From NCBI GenBank assembly GCA_018895765.1, contig JAHINX010000061.1:1-41944 (forward strand): a stretch of 41,944 nucleotides of DNA. The letters run 5' to 3'. Below the pieces are notes generated by a model that ran no database searches, was not told where the DNA came from, and worked only from the letters and a program-made list of their open reading frames with translations. The DNA comes from Patescibacteria group bacterium. GTDB lineage: Bacteria; Patescibacteriota; Patescibacteriia; GCA-002772895. The position numbers were made by a program, and so were the translations under genes. This document shows, in pieces, positions 30,774 to 37,213 of the stretch; the stretch's first letter is position 1, and the number at the start of each line of letters is the position of its first letter.

Positions 30774-32015
30774 ATGTTTAGTAAAAAAATGGCAAAAGCA
30801 TTAAATAACCTACCTGACAAGCCCGGCGTATATCTTTTTAAAGATAATCGTGGGGAAATTATTTATGTTGGCAAAGCCGGCTCATTAAAGCGGAGAGTAA
30901 AATCATATTTTGCGCGGGCAGGGGACAGAAAAACAGAAGCGCTTGTTTCGGAAGCTATTGATTTGGAAATCCGCGAAACGCCATCTGTTCTTGAAGCTCT
31001 GATTTTGGAAGCGGAACTTATAAAAAGATTAAAACCAAAATACAACATCCGCGATAAAGACGATAAGTCATTTATTTATGTCGGCATCACGCGGGAAGAT
31101 TTTCCAAAACCGATATTGGTGCGCGGGCATGAGTTGCAAGCTATGAATTCTAAGTTTCAAGTTTCTTTTGGGCCGTTTACCAGCGCCGGCGCGCTCCGTG
31201 AAGCGTTAAAAATTTTGCGCGGAATTTTTCCTTGGTCAGAGTGTAAACCAAACCAAAACAAACCATGTTTTTATTATGGCATTAAAAAATGTCCCGGTGT
31301 ATGCGTTGGCAAAATCAGTAAAAAAGATTATCAGAAAAACATTTCAGGTTTAAAATTATTTTTTCGCGGGAAGAAGACGCAAATTATAAAAAATCTGGAA
31401 CGCGAAATGAAAGAGGCTTCAAAAGATCGCGAGTTTGAGCGCGCGGCTGAATTTCGCAATAGGATTTATGCCCTAAACCATATTCATGATATTTCTTTGA
31501 TAAAAAAAGACGATTTTATGAACTGTAGGGCTCCCGAAGCCCTACAGCATAAAGCAATGGGCAGAATTGAGGGGTATGATATATCCAATATCAGCCAAAA
31601 GCTGGCAACCGGTTCTATGGTCGTTTTTAGAGATGGCGCGCCGGAAAAAAAAGAATATAAAAAATTTCGCATAAAAAATACCAAGTCCGGCGACGTGCCA
31701 ATGCTTCGCGAGGTTTTGACGCGCAGATTTAAAAATAATTGGCCAAGTCCTGATATAATTTTGATTGATGGAGGAGAAGCGCAGGTTGGCGTTGCGGAAA
31801 AAGTTTTGAAGGCAAACAAATTGAATATTCCGGTTATTGGCATTGCCAAGGGGATCTCCAGAAAAAACGACCGTTTTGTTTTTGATTATAATGACCAGGA
31901 ATTGAAAAGAATAACTAAAATTTTTGAAAATTTATTTAAACAGGTTCGCGATGAAGCGCATCGTTTTGCGATTGGCTACCATAGAAGTTTGCGGAAAATA
32001 AAACGGCCGTTATAA
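30774..32015 (+). CDS. uvrC: Excinuclease ABC subunit C, short form without HhH domain
   Basis: 413 residues against about 600 in the family. The nuclease making the two incisions around UvrB-marked damage. Present: GIY-YIG domain (GVYLFKDNRGEIIYVGKAGSLKRRVKSYF), Cys-rich region (CKPNQNKPCFYYGIKKCPGVCVG), UVR motif (REFERAAEFRNRIYAL) and the RNase H-like domain (RIEGYDISN, ILIDGGEAQV, RDEAHRFAIGYHR). It stops right after HRSLRKI, so the helix-hairpin-helix domain is missing. A hairpin repeat adds CRAPEALQH near residue 250. A mobile repeat begins 11 nt past the stop. Confidence 0.93.
   Translation: MFSKKMAKALNNLPDKPGVYLFKDNRGEIIYVGKAGSLKRRVKSYFARAGDRKTEALVSEAIDLEIRETPSVLEALILEAELIKRLKPKYNIRDKDDKSFIYVGITREDFPKPILVRGHELQAMNSKFQVSFGPFTSAGALREALKILRGIFPWSECKPNQNKPCFYYGIKKCPGVCVGKISKKDYQKNISGLKLFFRGKKTQIIKNLEREMKEASKDREFERAAEFRNRIYALNHIHDISLIKKDDFMNCRAPEALQHKAMGRIEGYDISNISQKLATGSMVVFRDGAPEKKEYKKFRIKNTKSGDVPMLREVLTRRFKNNWPSPDIILIDGGEAQVGVAEKVLKANKLNIPVIGIAKGISRKNDRFVFDYNDQELKRITKIFENLFKQVRDEAHRFAIGYHRSLRKIKRPL
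31523..31547. repeat. Short hairpin repeat in frame in uvrC
   Basis: Arms CTGTAGGGCT/AGCCCTACAG with loop CCCGA. Same element as in murC (36478-36503) and secA (39164-39188), but read in a different frame (CRAPEALQ here, TVGLPKPY there). Confidence 0.9.
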
Positions 32016-32026
32016 AACCTCTTTCC

Positions 32027-32131
32027 GTCATTGCGAGAAGTGCGTACTCGCGCGACGTGGCAATCCCGTCTAAAATGAGATTGCCACGCCCCGCTCCAGT
32101 TTTGAAGAACTGGATCTGGACTCGCAATGAC
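32027..32131. repeat. Inverted-repeat element after uvrC
   Basis: Terminal arms GTCATTGCGAG/CTCGCAATGAC, internal pair CGTGGCAATC/GATTGCCACG and a CCAGTTTTGAAGAACTGG palindrome. Same family as the element inside uvrA. The flanks (aaaacggccgttataaaac at 32000-32018 and agaacggcctcataaaac near 32147-32164) are similar, like an old target duplication. Confidence 0.85.
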
Positions 32132-32167
32132 ATGCAGGGGAGTTTTAGAACGGCCTCATAAAACGGG

Positions 32168-32196
32168 TTGACAAAAAGTAATAAATTTGCTTAAAT
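32168..32196 (+). promoter_or_regulatory. Promoter for the 57-aa gene and lipoprotein operon
   Basis: TTGACA (32168-32173), 17-nt spacer, TTAAAT (32191-32196). Confidence 0.8.
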
Positions 32197-32213
32197 ATAA
32201 GGAAGGAGGCGCG

Positions 32214-32387
32214 ATGGATAAGCGGGTTTTATTGGTTTTTCTGGTAATGGGTATTGATGATACAATGAATCTTGACCGCATTCTGCGGAAAAGTACCTTT
32301 AGTCCGCCCGCAAAAAGAAAAGTTCAGCGGATTTTGAAAAACCGAGCTTTTGCTCATCGTTTATTGGTCATTCACAAAAAAGGATAA
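32214..32387 (+). CDS. Small basic protein, 57 aa
   Basis: The ATG at 32214 follows GGAAGGAGG. Hydrophobic start (VLLVFLVMGIDD), then strongly basic (KSTFSPPAKRKVQRILKNRAFAHRLLVIHKKG). Not recognised. First gene of a three-gene unit; the next start is 12 nt downstream. It could bind nucleic acid or a membrane surface; neither is shown. Confidence 0.65.
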   Translation: MDKRVLLVFLVMGIDDTMNLDRILRKSTFSPPAKRKVQRILKNRAFAHRLLVIHKKG

Positions 32388-32399
32388 GAGGAGGAGAAA

Positions 32400-32732
32400 A
32401 TGAAAAAAGTAACGGTTCTGATCGTTTTATTGTTTTTTTCCGGATGCGCTGGCGCAAGATATGAAAAATGCAATTGTGACACGTCTTTAAGAACGCTAAA
32501 ACAGGAAGTCAACAAAGACTTAACAGAGCAAAAATTGGCAAGCGCCCGGAATGAATCAATTTCCAGAGAATACCGTTTGCTTTTCTATAAGCTAGTGACT
32601 CATGTGAAGGAAATGCAAAAGGATTATAATGGTCTACAGGCAAGATATATGATGTTGGAGCTCCACGGCGCCCAACTGGAAAAAAATATCAGAGATTTGA
32701 AAAAGCCACGCCACACAAGAAAGAAGAGGTAG
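32400..32732 (+). CDS. Small coiled-coil lipoprotein, 110 aa
   Basis: Starts behind AGAGGAGG. Signal peptide MKKVTVLIVLLFFSGC with lipobox Cys16, then CNCD (residues 24-27) and a long helix with heptad character (about 30-100), ending in a basic tail RHTRKKR. Function unknown; a surface or periplasm-side structural lipoprotein is plausible. Its stop is 3 nt before the next gene, also a coiled-coil lipoprotein. Confidence 0.75.
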   Translation: MKKVTVLIVLLFFSGCAGARYEKCNCDTSLRTLKQEVNKDLTEQKLASARNESISREYRLLFYKLVTHVKEMQKDYNGLQARYMMLELHGAQLEKNIRDLKKPRHTRKKR

Positions 32733-32735
32733 AAA

Positions 32736-33104
32736 ATGAAAAATCTCATATTGTTTTTATCGATTTTTCTTTTTGCTTGCACCAAAGGAACGCCAGTACC
32801 AGCAACCCCTTTAAAAACTCATAACGAGCTTAGGCTTGAAAAAGAATTTACCGCGTTAAAGAAAGATTTTCAAACATTAAAAAATGAAACGAATGACGAT
32901 CTTGCTAAGCTTCAACTTCAAATTATTCAAGATAGAAAAAGAACCGATGATTTGATCCTTGGAGCGGTAAAAGGCATTGGCGCCGGAGTAAGGAATGCTT
33001 TTGGAAGTTTTGCCAAGAGTATCACTTTAACATTCACATCATTTGACACGCGCATCAAGGAATTGGAAAAAGTTCATCATAAAAAGATAAAAAAGAAAAA
33101 GTAG
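32736..33104 (+). CDS. Small coiled-coil lipoprotein, 122 aa
   Basis: Signal peptide MKNLILFLSIFLFAC with lipobox Cys15, a short Pro/Thr linker (TPVPATPLKTHNE), then helices with heptad pattern (about 35-70) and a GAVKGIGAGVRNAFG glycine-rich turn before a basic end. GAGGTAG precedes the start. Similar plan to its neighbour without obvious sequence identity. A terminator follows at once. Confidence 0.75.
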   Translation: MKNLILFLSIFLFACTKGTPVPATPLKTHNELRLEKEFTALKKDFQTLKNETNDDLAKLQLQIIQDRKRTDDLILGAVKGIGAGVRNAFGSFAKSITLTFTSFDTRIKELEKVHHKKIKKKK

Positions 33105-33109
33105 TTTTA

Positions 33110-33133
33110 ACGGGCCCTTCCGCCCGTTTTTTT
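33110..33133 (+). terminator. Terminator of the lipoprotein unit
   Basis: Stem ACGGGC/GCCCGT, 6-nt loop, seven T. Confidence 0.88.
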
Positions 33134-33149
33134 AAATTCCACAATATGT

Positions 33150-33204
33150 TTGAATTGTGGTGAATATTGGTGTATAATAAAGTTACAGTGGTGAAAAGTG
33201 GGGG
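33150..33204 (+). promoter_or_regulatory. mra/dcw promoter with MraZ-type operator
   Basis: TTGAAT (33150-33155), 17-nt spacer, TATAAT (33173-33178). Immediately downstream GTGGTG-AAAAGTGGGGG (33188-33204) carries repeated GTGG units like the operators bound by MraZ, which is encoded next. This implies autoregulation. Confidence 0.7.
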
Positions 33205-33210
33205 ATATTC

Positions 33211-33273
33211 TGTGGATAACAACCCCTTTTTACTCTATTTTAGTTAAAATGCTGTTACTTCTACTTATCCACA
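33211..33273 (+). promoter_or_regulatory. Pair of inverted DnaA-box 9-mers in the mraZ leader
   Basis: TGTGGATAA (33211-33219) and TTATCCACA (33265-33273) are perfect consensus 9-mers in opposite orientation, 45 nt apart in AT-rich DNA. They may couple the dcw cluster to DnaA or may be chance. The remaining leader to 33375 holds only AT-rich repeats. Confidence 0.5.
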
Positions 33274-33375
33274 GTATCAATTGCAAATATCAAATTGCAA
33301 ATTTATTGATTATATTGTTTTAGGGTAATCGTAATAATTTAATAAAATTTGGAATCTGAAATTAGAAATTAGAAT

Positions 33376-33807
33376 ATGTTCATCGGCGAATACCACCACA
33401 ATATGGACGATAAGGGACGGCTGGCAATACCAGCCAAGTTTCGGGCTGAGTTGGAACGGGGCGTTGTAATAACTCGTGAGCTTGATAGTTGTTTATCTAT
33501 TTATCCGGCAGAGGAGTGGGATAAGCGCGCGGAAAAGCTTGCTAAAATACCAACAGTCCAGACTGATCCGCGCTCTTTTGTACGTTCACAACTTTCAGGC
33601 GCAATGGATATGAAATTGGATGGTCAGGGAAGGATCGTTTTGCCGGATTACCTTCGCAAATACGCGGGACTTGCAAAAGAAGCGGTAATTGTCGGGCTTT
33701 ATAATCGTTTAGAAATTTGGGATAAAGGCGCTTGGGAAAAATACCGCGATTCTATGGAAGAAAAAGCAAATGAAGTGGCGGAAAAGCTTGGAGATTTTGG
33801 AATATAA
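33376..33807 (+). CDS. mraZ: Transcriptional regulator MraZ
   Basis: 143 residues, two SpoVT-AbrB-like repeats: MFIGEYHHNMDDKGRLAIPAKFR and DMKLDGQGRIVLPDYLRKYAGL. It forms a ring that binds tandem GTGG boxes upstream of the division and wall cluster, one of which is visible at 33188-33204. It heads the cluster, directly before rsmH, as in most bacteria. No Shine-Dalgarno. Confidence 0.96.
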   Translation: MFIGEYHHNMDDKGRLAIPAKFRAELERGVVITRELDSCLSIYPAEEWDKRAEKLAKIPTVQTDPRSFVRSQLSGAMDMKLDGQGRIVLPDYLRKYAGLAKEAVIVGLYNRLEIWDKGAWEKYRDSMEEKANEVAEKLGDFGI

Positions 33808-33895
33808 AATAACCCCTAACCCCTAACCTTTAACCTTTAACCTTTAACAATTAACCGTCAAATGTCAGATGTCAAATGTTAGATGTTAAATGTTC
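33808..33895. repeat. Telomere-like heptad and decamer repeats between mraZ and rsmH
   Basis: Tandem taacccc and taaccttt units followed by aaatgtcagatgt/aaatgttagatgtt units. A sister tract of aacacctaacattt units lies at 35506-35543 between ftsL and murC. Confidence 0.75.
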
Positions 33896-33900
33896 TTACT

Positions 33901-34896
33901 ATGTATCATAATCCGGTAATGATTAAGGAGGTTTTGGAAGAAATGAATCCGCAACCTGGAGAAAATTTCATTGATTGCACTTTGGGAAACGCAGGGCATA
34001 CGATAGAAATTTTAGGAAGAACGAAACCCGACGGCAGAATTTTGGGTTTTGAATTAGACATCAAGGCGAGCGGGGAGGCAAAGGAACGGCTCCAAGAATT
34101 ACCGTGCCATTCGAAGCTTTCAAAGAGCGAAGAATGGTCAAATTTTGGAGAGGAGGGCCTTTTGAGCAGAGTTCACCCCGTTAAATCCGACAAGGTCGGT
34201 GCGAAGCAATTTAACAGAGTGGAAATTATTGAAGATAATTTTCGCAATATTAAAAAATATAAAAACAAATTGCCAAAAATAGATGGTATATTGGCTGACT
34301 TAGGTCTCCGAAGCGGACAAATAGAAGAAAGTGGAAAAGGGTTTTCTTTTAATGCGGACGAACCTCTTGATATGCGGTTCGGTTCAGAAGGAACAAGCGC
34401 GGAAGAAATTGTAAATACTTATACAACAGATGAGCTGGCGCATATTTTTCGCGAATACGGTGAAGAAAAAAATTATCAGCACATTGCAAAAGAAATTGTA
34501 AAAGCAAGAAAAAATAAACCAATAAAAACAACAGGCGAATTGGCGGAAATTATTCTGGATTTTTATCGCCAAAAGTTGAAAACTAAAAAAGAAATTCCAT
34601 GGCTCGGAGGAATACATCCGGCAACGCGTATTTTTCAGGCGCTTCGGATTGAGGCTAATGATGAGCTTGGTGCTTTAAAAAAATTATTGGAAGACGGGTC
34701 TGAGATTTTATCTCCCGGAGGAAGAATAGGAATTATTTCTTATCATTCTTTGGAAGATAGAATCGTCAAACGATTCTATAGAACTAGCCCCCAATTGGTC
34801 GTAAAGACCAAAAAACCGATCATTCCAAGCGAGGAGGAGGTAAAAAAAAATCGGCGTGCAAGAAGCGCAAAGTTTCGTGTCGCCATTAAGGAATAA
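33901..34896 (+). CDS. rsmH: 16S rRNA (cytosine-N4)-methyltransferase RsmH (MraW)
   Basis: 331 residues from the ATG at 33901 (MYHNPVMIKEVLEEM is the family start; the upstream ATG at 33883 is within repeats). It methylates C1402 of 16S rRNA with SAM. Seen: FIDCTLGNAGHTIEIL (SAM loop), ILADLGLRSGQIEESGKGFSFNADEPLDMRF, the helical domain with ATRIFQALRIEANDELG, and ISYHSLEDRIVKRFY. About 40 extra residues (67-107, LPCHSKLSKSEEW to KQFNR) between the second strand and VEIIEDNF come from two hairpin repeats inserted in frame. Confidence 0.95.
   Translation: MYHNPVMIKEVLEEMNPQPGENFIDCTLGNAGHTIEILGRTKPDGRILGFELDIKASGEAKERLQELPCHSKLSKSEEWSNFGEEGLLSRVHPVKSDKVGAKQFNRVEIIEDNFRNIKKYKNKLPKIDGILADLGLRSGQIEESGKGFSFNADEPLDMRFGSEGTSAEEIVNTYTTDELAHIFREYGEEKNYQHIAKEIVKARKNKPIKTTGELAEIILDFYRQKLKTKKEIPWLGGIHPATRIFQALRIEANDELGALKKLLEDGSEILSPGGRIGIISYHSLEDRIVKRFYRTSPQLVVKTKKPIIPSEEEVKKNRRARSAKFRVAIKE
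34104..34222. repeat. Composite hairpin repeats inserted in frame in rsmH
   Basis: First hairpin 34104-34137 (CCATTC...GAATGG), matching the leader hairpin at 5533-5561 in reverse. Second hairpin 34171-34222 (TTCACCCCGTTAAATCCGAC pairing imperfectly with GGTCGG...ATTTAACAGAGTG). The whole block reads through without a stop codon. Confidence 0.8.
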
Positions 34897-34942
34897 AATC
34901 TCCTAAACACACCCTTTATAAAATTTTTTTATCCTCGTTTAT

Positions 34943-35004
34943 CCCCGCCCCGGTTTTGTCAGTAAGGTTTTTTTTGAAATCTTTTGGATAAAACCGGGGC
35001 GGGG
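34943..35004. repeat. 15-bp GC-rich inverted repeat downstream of rsmH
   Basis: Arms CCCCGCCCCGGTTTT (34943-34957) and AAAACCGGGGCGGGG (34990-35004), loop 32 nt. It lies just before leader element B. Possibly a terminator-like or repeat structure. Confidence 0.8.
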
Positions 35005-35020
35005 GAAATCGGTTTTTTAT

Positions 35021-35153
35021 GCCCGGTAGTGAAACTTTGACAGCTTTGCATGGCAAAGCCGGACATTGCCGGAAATATAAAAGCTTTCAAAAACATTTTA
35101 ATTTCAACAAATTAATCTAAAAAATTATAAAAGTCAAAGTTCTACTACCGGGT
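35021..35153 (+). promoter_or_regulatory. Structured leader element B (upstream of ftsL)
   Basis: A 133-nt element closed by arms 35022-35041 (CCCGGTAGT ... AACTTTGAC) and 35133-35152 (GTCAAAGTT ... ACTACCGGG). Inside are hairpins GCTTTGC/GCAAAGC and CCGG/CCGG, then an AT-rich stretch. It starts ATGCCC and ends GGGT right at the ftsL ATG, exactly as element A (6998-7144) does at 7145. Regulatory RNA versus mobile palindrome is open. Confidence 0.65.
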
Positions 35154-35507
35154 ATGGTAAAAAGAAAAATAAAAAAACAAAAATTTGAATTTAGGAGACA
35201 AAGAGGCCGGGCAAAAAAAGGAAAATTACCCGTTTTCCGATTTAATATTTTTGCTGTTGCACTTGCGCTTGTTTTTTTAATTGGTAATCTTGTTATTATT
35301 AACAGCATCACGGAAAATGGATACAAAATGAAAAAAATGAAAGAAGATTTAATGGACTTGAAAAATAAAAAACAAGAATTAAGTTTAGAAATCTCCGAAA
35401 GGCAATCAATGGAAAATGTTCTGTCAAAAGTGGAAGATTTGGGTTTGGTAAAAGCCGATAAAATAGAATATATAGAGGGCTCCGCAAGTGCGATGGTGAA
35501 AAGATAA
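35154..35507 (+). CDS. ftsL: FtsL-like division protein
   Basis: 117 residues: long basic cytosolic start (KRKIKKQKFEFRRQRGRAKKGK), one membrane helix (about 30-52), a coiled coil (about 55-85, MKKMKEDLMDLKNKKQELSLEIS) and a short tail DLGLVKADKIEYIE. Sequence identity to known FtsL is not obvious. Topology and the place between rsmH and murC make FtsL the natural call. It would join FtsB (7790-8167). No ftsI/pbp gene follows, unlike the textbook cluster. Confidence 0.8.
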   Translation: MVKRKIKKQKFEFRRQRGRAKKGKLPVFRFNIFAVALALVFLIGNLVIINSITENGYKMKKMKEDLMDLKNKKQELSLEISERQSMENVLSKVEDLGLVKADKIEYIEGSASAMVKR

Positions 35508-35543
35508 CACCTAACACCTAACATTTAACACCTAACATTTAAC
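35506..35543. repeat. aacacctaacattt tandem repeats
   Basis: Four to five units of about 10 nt after the ftsL stop codon, similar in style to 33808-33895. Confidence 0.65.
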
Positions 35544-35548
35544 ATGCC

Positions 35549-35569
35549 CCCGCTTTAGCGGGATTTTTT
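35549..35569 (+). terminator. Terminator between ftsL and murC
   Basis: CCCGCT/AGCGGG with a tight loop and six T. murC is therefore likely to have its own promoter. Confidence 0.75.
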
Positions 35570-35630
35570 GTTTTTAACGATTTTAGATATCTCTTGCAAA
35601 AAAGCATATTTTAAGATAATATTATATAAT

Positions 35631-37109
35631 ATGCCATACAAAAAATATAAAAAGATTCATTTTATAGGGATTGGCGGAATAGGCGTAAGCGCTGTTGCTA
35701 AGTGGGCGCTTTTGGAAGGCGTGGAGGTGAGCGGTTCCGATGTGGAAAATACAGAAATAACGAGTGAGCTTCAAAAAATGGGAGCCAAAATTTTTATTGG
35801 TCATAAAGAAAAAAACATTGCGCGTGATATTGACTTAATTGTTTATTCTTCGGCCGTGCCAGCCACAAATCCTGAACGCTCGGTTTTGAGACGGATACGC
35901 CACAGCAAGTCCCTTCCTTTGGAAAAGGAAGGACAGGATGGATTTAATAATGATTTAATTCCCCAGAAATCATATTTCGAATTTTTGGGAGAAATAACCC
36001 GTGGGAAAAAATTGATTGCAGTGTCAGGGACTAATGGCAAGAGCACGACAACGGCAATGCTGGGAAAAATTTTGATTGACGCCGGTCTTGACCCACTTGT
36101 TATCGTCGGTTCAAAAATAAATGTTTTTTCGCACGGCAATTTTAATTATGGAAAAGGGGAATACGCAGTCGTGGAGGCATGCGAGCATAACGCGCATATG
36201 TTGAATCTGCATCCATGGTCAATCGTTCTTACAAATATAGAAGCAGATCATTTGGATTTTTATAAAAATTTGGACAATATTCTGGAAGCGTTTAAAAAAT
36301 ATGTCGCCAAGATAGAAAAAGGATGTTTTCTAATATATAACGGCGATGATAAAAATAGCGCCGAGGTGGCAAAAACTCACGCTTGCCGTCTTATTTCCTA
36401 TGGCGTGCATGAAGATGCGGACTTGCGGTTTGAAGAGCGCCATATCGATAAAGGCACACAGATTTTTCAAACAAAAACTGTAGGGCTCCCGAAGCCCTAC
36501 CAGATGGAATTGCAAGTACCTGGGCTTTTTAATGTTTATAATGCGATGGCGGCAATATCTATGGCAAAGGCGCTTGGTATCAAATTTGAGGTAATAAAAA
36601 AATCGCTTGCAAATTTTCGCGGGCTTTGGCGCAGGTTTGAGCACGTTGGAGAATATAATGGCGCGCCAATTATTTCCGATTACGGCCACCATCCGCACGC
36701 GATAGAAGCAACGCTTTTGGCCGCACGCGAATTTTATCCGGATAGAAGAGTTATATTAGCATACGAACCACACCAGCACCATAGGACAAAGGCTCTTTTT
36801 GCCGATTTTGTCCGCAGTTTCGACAAGGCAGATGTTCTTATTTTGGGAGAGATATATAATGTAGAAGGAAGAGTCGAAAAACAAGATTGTGATATATCTT
36901 CGCGCAAACTTGCAGACGCAATTATAAAGTATTGGGAATCGGATGAAAATAAAAAGGAGCGTACAGAGCACGAATTATTTTATTGTGAAAATAATGATGA
37001 AGTTTTGAAAGCGCTGAAAGAGACAATAAACTCCGACGACGTTGTGATAATTATGGGAGCAGGGGGGATTTACAAAGTTGCAAAAAGATTGATTGCCGCG
37101 GATTCCTAG
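35631..37109 (+). CDS. murC: UDP-N-acetylmuramate:L-alanine ligase MurC
   Basis: 492 residues from the ATG at 35631. It attaches L-Ala to UDP-MurNAc. The Rossmann start IHFIGIGGIGVSAVAKW, VYSSAVPATNPE, ATP loop VSGTNGKSTTT (131-141), EADHLDFY, and C-terminal DYGHHPHAIEATL and YEPHQHHRT are MurC marks. The ATP loop has Asn-Gly-Lys-Ser where GTHGKT is usual. Two repeat insertions are in frame: about residues 93-108 (SLPLEKEGQDGFNND) and 283-291 (TVGLPKPYQ), both in loops. Confidence 0.95.
   Translation: MPYKKYKKIHFIGIGGIGVSAVAKWALLEGVEVSGSDVENTEITSELQKMGAKIFIGHKEKNIARDIDLIVYSSAVPATNPERSVLRRIRHSKSLPLEKEGQDGFNNDLIPQKSYFEFLGEITRGKKLIAVSGTNGKSTTTAMLGKILIDAGLDPLVIVGSKINVFSHGNFNYGKGEYAVVEACEHNAHMLNLHPWSIVLTNIEADHLDFYKNLDNILEAFKKYVAKIEKGCFLIYNGDDKNSAEVAKTHACRLISYGVHEDADLRFEERHIDKGTQIFQTKTVGLPKPYQMELQVPGLFNVYNAMAAISMAKALGIKFEVIKKSLANFRGLWRRFEHVGEYNGAPIISDYGHHPHAIEATLLAAREFYPDRRVILAYEPHQHHRTKALFADFVRSFDKADVLILGEIYNVEGRVEKQDCDISSRKLADAIIKYWESDENKKERTEHELFYCENNDEVLKALKETINSDDVVIIMGAGGIYKVAKRLIAADS
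35907..35953. repeat. Hairpin repeat in frame in murC (first)
   Basis: Arms CCTTCCTTT/AAAGGAAGG with loop GGA, then a ggatttaataat tail shared with 17223-17270 and 19409-19454. Confidence 0.8.
36478..36503. repeat. Hairpin repeat in frame in murC (second)
   Basis: GTAGGGCT/AGCCCTAC with loop CCCGA, the same element as in uvrC and secA. Confidence 0.9.
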
Positions 37110-37212
37110 CGGATTCTCACGGATGGGATTTACGGATCCGTGTAATCTAATCAGTGGAAATCAGCTATAAATCCGTAAAAATCCTTTTTATTAAACGGAA
37201 GGAACTATAACA
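37110..37212. repeat. aatccgt-type repeats before murB
   Basis: Short units ggattctcacggatgg, ttacggatccgtgtaatc and ataaatccgtaaaaatcc, with palindrome ACGGATCCGT. A related tract gtaatccgtaactc lies at 17588-17620. GGAAGGA near 37198 could act as a distant ribosome binding site. Confidence 0.5.
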
Positions 37213-37213
37213 T

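Noticed and set aside
33150..33375. oriC from DnaA boxes in AT-rich DNA
   Set aside because: Only two 9-mers, no dnaA/dnaN/gidA neighbours, and the context is a division-cluster promoter.
33808..35543. taaccc-type tandem repeats as true telomeres or replicon ends
   Set aside because: They sit between conserved genes of one cluster, are short, and are not at a sequence end.
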